Origin: Begonia masoniana
Taxonomy: Eukaryota > Streptophyta > Magnoliopsida > Cucurbitales > Begoniaceae
Length of the DNA: 64,000 nucleotides
NCBI GenBank assembly: GCA_022432975.1
Contig: CM039509.1
Span: 3,349,043-3,413,042 of the forward strand
Direction of reading: 5' to 3'
Shown here: positions 61,601 to 64,000 of the stretch, piece after piece
Layout of the letters: the number at the start of each line of letters is the position of its first letter
How positions within the stretch are numbered: the first letter of the stretch is position 1
Made by a program: the position numbers and the translations under genes
Notes under the pieces: model-generated
Seen by the model: only the letters and a program-made list of their open reading frames with translations
Told to the model about the DNA's origin: nothing
Databases searched by the model: none

Positions 61601-64000
61601 TGTAACACCCAACATTTTTGGCCATGTAAATATCCCCTTGGATTATTGAACGGGGTTAAGTTGTTATTAATATAATGAATGTTTTAGAGGAATTTGTTGG
61701 GATGTTTAATGGAAAAACCAAACTAAAGTGTAACCAAAACAAAACCATTAGAAGGAACTAATGGAGGGGCAATATAAGAAGGAAATTAAGGTGGTTGGGA
61801 GGGAGCCTATGCATGCTTGACACTTGTCCAAGCTTGTTGAAGAAGCCAAAACTCCCTTCTCTTCAACGTGAAGACACTTCTCATTTTTCCTCACCTATCT
61901 GCCCTCTCTCTTCCAGATGACGAGCGACGATTTTCAAATTTTGTCTTCTCTGATTTTCTTCTGTTTTCTTCATAAAAGGTAACCCTCTACGTTAGTTAAC
62001 GAGTTTAGGTTAGTTATTCGTTAGTTTTGTTAAGTTTAAGGGTTAATGGTTCGATTATACACAATATAGGTTTGTGAATAACCAAGGACGTACGTGCGAG
62101 ACTTGCAACTCTACAGCATCAGGTAAGTTCATATGTATAGGTTTGGCCCTTAAGGCCCTACATCACGGAGATACTAGGTTTTGGTTGTCGGGTAGTTAGG
62201 TCGTAGGTTATATTCTAAGTTAAACGTGTTCTGTTTTATGTTTAGCTTTGATAACCGGTCGCCTGTTTATGCTATGTTTAAGCACTGTATATGTTTATGC
62301 ATACACGTTTTCCTGAAAGTCATGTAAATATTTTATGCACGTGATTTGAAGTTAAGAAAGATAAAATGTGAATGTAATGTACGGTTAAGTGTGGGACGGG
62401 GACTGACATTTTGTTATGTACTCCTGTTATGTGCCTGTTATGTACTCCTGTTAACTTGTTATGTGCCTAAAAGTGCACCCCTGTTATGTGCCTGAAAGTA
62501 CACTCATGTTACGTCAGTTCCTCTATAAGCCCCACTTATACCCCTGTCCACTTGAATGTCATGTAAAGTAATGTTCATGTGTTTTAAAAGTTCATGCATA
62601 GCATATGCATCACTGCATTGTATGTTCTTACTGAGCTCTAGGCTCATAGTTGAACTCCCTGTTGTAGGTACGGATTCTCCGGATGAGGACTTTGTGCCTC
62701 AAGCCGACGAGTAGGTGTAGTTGGCAGGACGAGCTCGTGGGTTGGTTACGGCAGTCAGGCGCATTTTGATCTGTGGGGTAATGTCTTGAAGGAGATGTCA
62801 ACTTTTGTACAGTTTTTGAGAATTAGGTGATATTTAGGTTTTGTGTTAACGTTTTAAAAACTTTTGTTTTTGATAGTTGTCTTTTGAAATATTCTGAAAT
62901 CATTTGGAATCTCTATTTTGTTGTGCATTGATTGGTTTGAGTTTAAGAGCTATTCAGGCAGTCAGTTTTCTTTAATTTCCGCCATGTTCTCTAACACGTA
63001 CAAAAAAAAAATCATGTTTTGAATCGAGTCTGTTTGGGGTTTTGGAAGCATTTTGTGTCTAAAGAGGTTTGTAGTAAGTTGTGAGGTTATCAGGTTGTGT
63101 AGATGTGAAACAGAGAGGTAGCGGATCGATAAGCGGAGTGTTGAGATAAAAGTGTTTACGTCATCCGTTTTATGTCTTCCATTTACGTCATCCATTTTAT
63201 GTCATCTGTTTTACGTCATCCGTTTTATGTCTTCCATTTATGTCATCCGTTTTATGTCATTCGTTTTATGTCATCCGATTTACATCATCCGTTTTATGTC
63301 TTCCATTTACGTCATCTGTTTATGTCATCTGTTTTACGTCATCCGTTTTATGTCATCCATTTTATGTCTACCATTTACGTCATCCGTTTTATGTCTTCCA
63401 TTTACGTCATCCGTTTTATGTCTTCCATTTACGTCATCCGTTTTATGTCTTCCATTTACGTCATCCGTTTTATGTCTTCCATTTACGTCATCCGTTTTAT
63501 GTCTTCCATTTACGTCATCCATTTTATGTCATCTGTTTTACGTCATCCGTTTTATGTCTTCCATTTACGTCATCCGTTTTATGTCTTCCATTTACGTCAT
63601 CCGTTTTATGTCTTCCATTTACGTCATCCGTTTTATGTCTTCCATTTACGTCATCCGTTTTATGTCTTCCATTTACGTCATCCGTTTTATGTCTTCCATT
63701 TACGTCATCCGTTTTATGTCTTCCATTTACGTCATCCGTTTTATGTCTTCCATTTACGTCATCCGTTTTATGTCTTCCATTTACGTCATCCGTTTTATGT
63801 CTTCCATTTACGTCATCCGTTTTATGTCTTCCATTTACGTCATCCGTTTTATGTCTTCCATTTACGTCATCCGTTTTATGTCTTCCATTTACGTCATCCG
63901 TTTTATGTCTTCCATTTACGTCATCCGTTTTATGTCTTCCATTTACGTCATCCGTTTTATGTCTTCCATTTACGTCATCCGTTTTATGTCTTCCATTTAC
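61601..64000 (+). mobile_element. Gypsy-type LTR inserted in gag, running off the window
   Basis: It starts TGTAACACCCAAC exactly where the minus-strand gag frame stops (left flank CTGGA). At 62122-62175 the block CATCAGGTAAGTTCATATG and GGCCCTACATCACGGAGATA aligns with blocks in LTRs at 50431 and 54020. Repeats of GTTATGTGCCTG lie at 62415-62510, and a 27-bp array begins at 63153. The right end is outside the window. Confidence 0.6.
63153..64000 (+). repeat. 27-bp minisatellite, truncated by window end
   Basis: At least 30 units of TTTACGTCATCCGTTTTATG + TCTTCCA. The first third is irregular, with 13-14-bp half units (GTCATCCGTTTTAT, GTCTTCCATTTAC) in mixed order. From about 63540 the 27-bp unit is almost invariant. 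The minus strand keeps one open frame because 27 is divisible by three. Confidence 0.95.

Noticed and set aside
63334..63522. Minus-strand ORF of a repeated nine-residue unit, and a CRISPR-like appearance
   Set aside because: It is the 27-bp minisatellite read through; units are contiguous without unique spacers, so it is neither a gene nor a CRISPR array.

Overview
The window is plant nuclear DNA, most likely from a eudicot. It holds two spliced genes with GT-AG introns, surrounded by Ty1/copia, Ty3/gypsy, hAT and TRIM elements of kinds typical of plant genomes. Two 100-base N runs (7938-8037 and 47544-47643) are assembly gaps. Nothing bacterial, no CRISPR array and no tRNA gene was seen.

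Layout. 49-1040: relic of a plant retroelement protein. 1650-4743 (minus): a complete four-exon non-specific phospholipase C gene. 6277 to the first gap: a short hAT element carrying what look like two captured host exons. 8369-8879: a TRIM. About 9291-26718: a nest of hAT elements containing two Cassandra TRIMs (LTRs with 5S-rRNA-derived sequence, both with perfect target duplications), two decayed hAT transposases in opposite orientation, and a full-length SIRE/Maximus-type copia element (11720-21860) with a third ORF. 28046-32150 (plus): a complete five-exon Atos-like (DUF4210/Chromosome_seg) gene. 33113-34157: gypsy integrase fragment. 34569-38432: internally deleted copia element with perfect TSD. 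38451-46533: hAT element with a perfect 8-bp TSD, split by a gypsy-type LTR element whose 3.8-kb interior is almost non-coding.

47644-64000 is a gypsy graveyard. A minus-strand chromovirus-like element (51606-61600) can still be read gag-PR-RT-RNase H-integrase after removing at least three inserts with 5-bp target duplications. One of those inserts contains a 375-bp foldback with tRNA-like Pol III boxes. Large LTRs with internal minisatellites flank it, and a 27-bp minisatellite runs off the window end.

The two host genes look intact. Nearly all element ORFs are broken, mostly by transitions that turn TGG, CAA, CAG or CGA into stops, which is the pattern expected from decay of methylated cytosine. 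No new protein system was found. The most unusual signals are non-coding: a minisatellite core shared by LTRs of unrelated elements, the foldback, a recurrent AGGTAAGT block in the gypsy LTRs, and the mismatched hAT flanks of the SIRE element. Exon boundaries, LTR ends and TSDs were read by eye; identities are qualitative.
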